Positions 32,840-33,646 of a DNA stretch of 33,646 bases are shown piece after piece. Made by a program: the position numbers and the translations under genes. Position 1 is the first letter of the stretch. Every line of letters begins with the position of its first letter. The DNA lies in assembly GCA_937876995.1 (NCBI GenBank), contig CALEFD010000077.1:1-33646 (forward strand), given 5' to 3'. The stretch is from an uncultured Bacteroidales bacterium. Lineage in GTDB: Bacteria; Bacteroidota; Bacteroidia; Bacteroidales; Bacteroidaceae. The notes under the pieces were generated by a model. That model was not told the DNA's origin and searched no databases. It saw only the letters and a program-made list of their open reading frames with translations.

Positions 32840-33646
32840 CTACTCTATCTCCTTTTCGGGCCAATTAACCAGATAGACCGTTTCGGTAGCTCGGGTTAAA
32901 GCCGTATATAACCAGCGTCCATAATCGACATCCCTACCCCCTTCCGGCACATATCCCTGGTCTATAAATACATTTTTCCACTGACCGCCCTGAGCTTTAT
33001 GACAGGTAATAGCGTATGCATATTTCACCTGAATAGCATTGTAATACTGATTTTCACGCAACTGCTTCATTCGTTCCTTTTTAGAACGGATATGAATATA
33101 ATCTTCCATCACATTGCCAAAAAGACGTTCATTTTCCTGTTGTGTAAGCGATGGAGATTCACTATGCAATGTATCTAACAACAACGTCACATCCATCTCT
33201 ATATCATCATAATCGGGGAAAGTAAGAACCACATCCACATAGCGAAAACCATACATCTCTCTGGAACGACGAATACGTTGAACCACAGCCACATCGCCAT
33301 TGGCAATAAAAGAGGGATACTCCAAATAGGAATCTCTATCTTCCGGAGCAAGATGTTCAGTCCAATAATAGTTATTCTTTACTATCATCAGATGTTCTCC
33401 CCTGTTCAGTTCATCTTCTCTGTCTAAGATGGTGTTTCGTATGCCGTTATTATATACTATTGCCCTTTTGTTTGAACGACATAGCACAATAGTCTCTTCT
33501 ATCCCATCTCTCCCATAACAGTGACTTATGGACTCTATAAGATCCTGACCGCTTATTCTTACAACATCAGTAAAACCCGATAGTTTAAATTTAAAGCCTG
33601 ACATTATCTCTACCGGAATATCAACCTTTTCTGGCAACATATTTCT
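32840..33646 (-). CDS. RecD-like ATP-dependent DNA helicase, C-terminal part (5' truncated)
   Basis: The reading frame stays open to the right edge, so only the C-terminal ~268 residues are present and the first visible Met is internal. The segment AYAITCHKAQGGQWKNVFID is the UvrD-like C-terminal domain motif of superfamily 1 helicases, and YTALTRATETVYLVNW contains motif VI with its arginine. An SH3-like insert (NGDVAVVQRI) precedes them, as in RecD2/TraA-like proteins. The Walker A part is outside the window. In Bacteroidales the full protein is about 480 residues and acts without RecBC, its role being less well defined. It is read towards alaS. Confidence 0.85.
   Translation of the reverse strand, partial: RNMLPEKVDIPVEIMSGFKFKLSGFTDVVRISGQDLIESISHCYGRDGIEETIVLCRSNKRAIVYNNGIRNTILDREDELNRGEHLMIVKNNYYWTEHLAPEDRDSYLEYPSFIANGDVAVVQRIRRSREMYGFRYVDVVLTFPDYDDIEMDVTLLLDTLHSESPSLTQQENERLFGNVMEDYIHIRSKKERMKQLRENQYYNAIQVKYAYAITCHKAQGGQWKNVFIDQGYVPEGGRDVDYGRWLYTALTRATETVYLVNWPEKEIE

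Noticed and set aside
1..33646. CRISPR arrays, transposases, phage or toxin-antitoxin genes
   Set aside because: No regularly spaced repeats and no proteins of these families were seen; the window is mostly core genes.

Overview
The window comes from a low-GC Bacteroidota chromosome, most likely order Bacteroidales (Bacteroides/Prevotella-like). This rests on four signs. Upstream regions carry the Bacteroidota -7 promoter box TAnnTTTG, and good Shine-Dalgarno sequences are largely absent. Several proteins belong to families typical of the group, such as DUF5683, the START-like protein, the ~630-residue LptF/LptG permease and the DUF349 repeat protein. The RsfS-FtsH-CdsA and ParA-ParB-DUF5683-MltD-Rel gene orders are the ones expected there. 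One secreted protein ends in a Prevotella-like tail. The window is mostly core genome: no CRISPR array, transposase or phage gene was seen.

Layout. Positions 1-752 hold the end of a family 51 arabinofuranosidase. Positions 822-4440 carry, on the minus strand, an aminotransferase, an LptF/LptG-type LPS permease and a START-like protein. A tRNA-Met follows, with a duplicated terminator behind it. Positions 4856-10907 form an envelope region: a beta-barrel protein facing away from a large coiled-coil lipoprotein, then an OmpA-family porin and a secreted protein with a Prevotella-type tail. Positions 10994-13703 (minus) hold meaB, a DUF3332 lipoprotein and a flippase-like membrane protein. Positions 13865-17964 hold rsmA, mgtE and the DUF349 protein, ending tail-to-tail against tRNA-Gln. 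Positions 18312-21460 are rsfS-ftsH-cdsA, converging on lpxB.

Positions 22749-28729 are a tight operon of parA, parB, a DUF5683 protein, a LysM lytic transglycosylase and a long RelA/SpoT homologue. It joins chromosome segregation, cell-wall remodelling and (p)ppGpp signalling. It ends overlapping a MerR-type gene that follows an M23 peptidase gene. The M23 gene is divergent from alaS through closely packed back-to-back promoters. The right edge is the 3' part of a RecD-like helicase gene.

I see no unmistakable new defence or mobile system. The least explained parts are the coiled-coil lipoprotein/OmpA pair (6073-9674), the repeated terminator behind tRNA-Met, a palindrome on the parA promoter, and a GC-rich start-site sequence shared by the tRNA and rsmA promoters.
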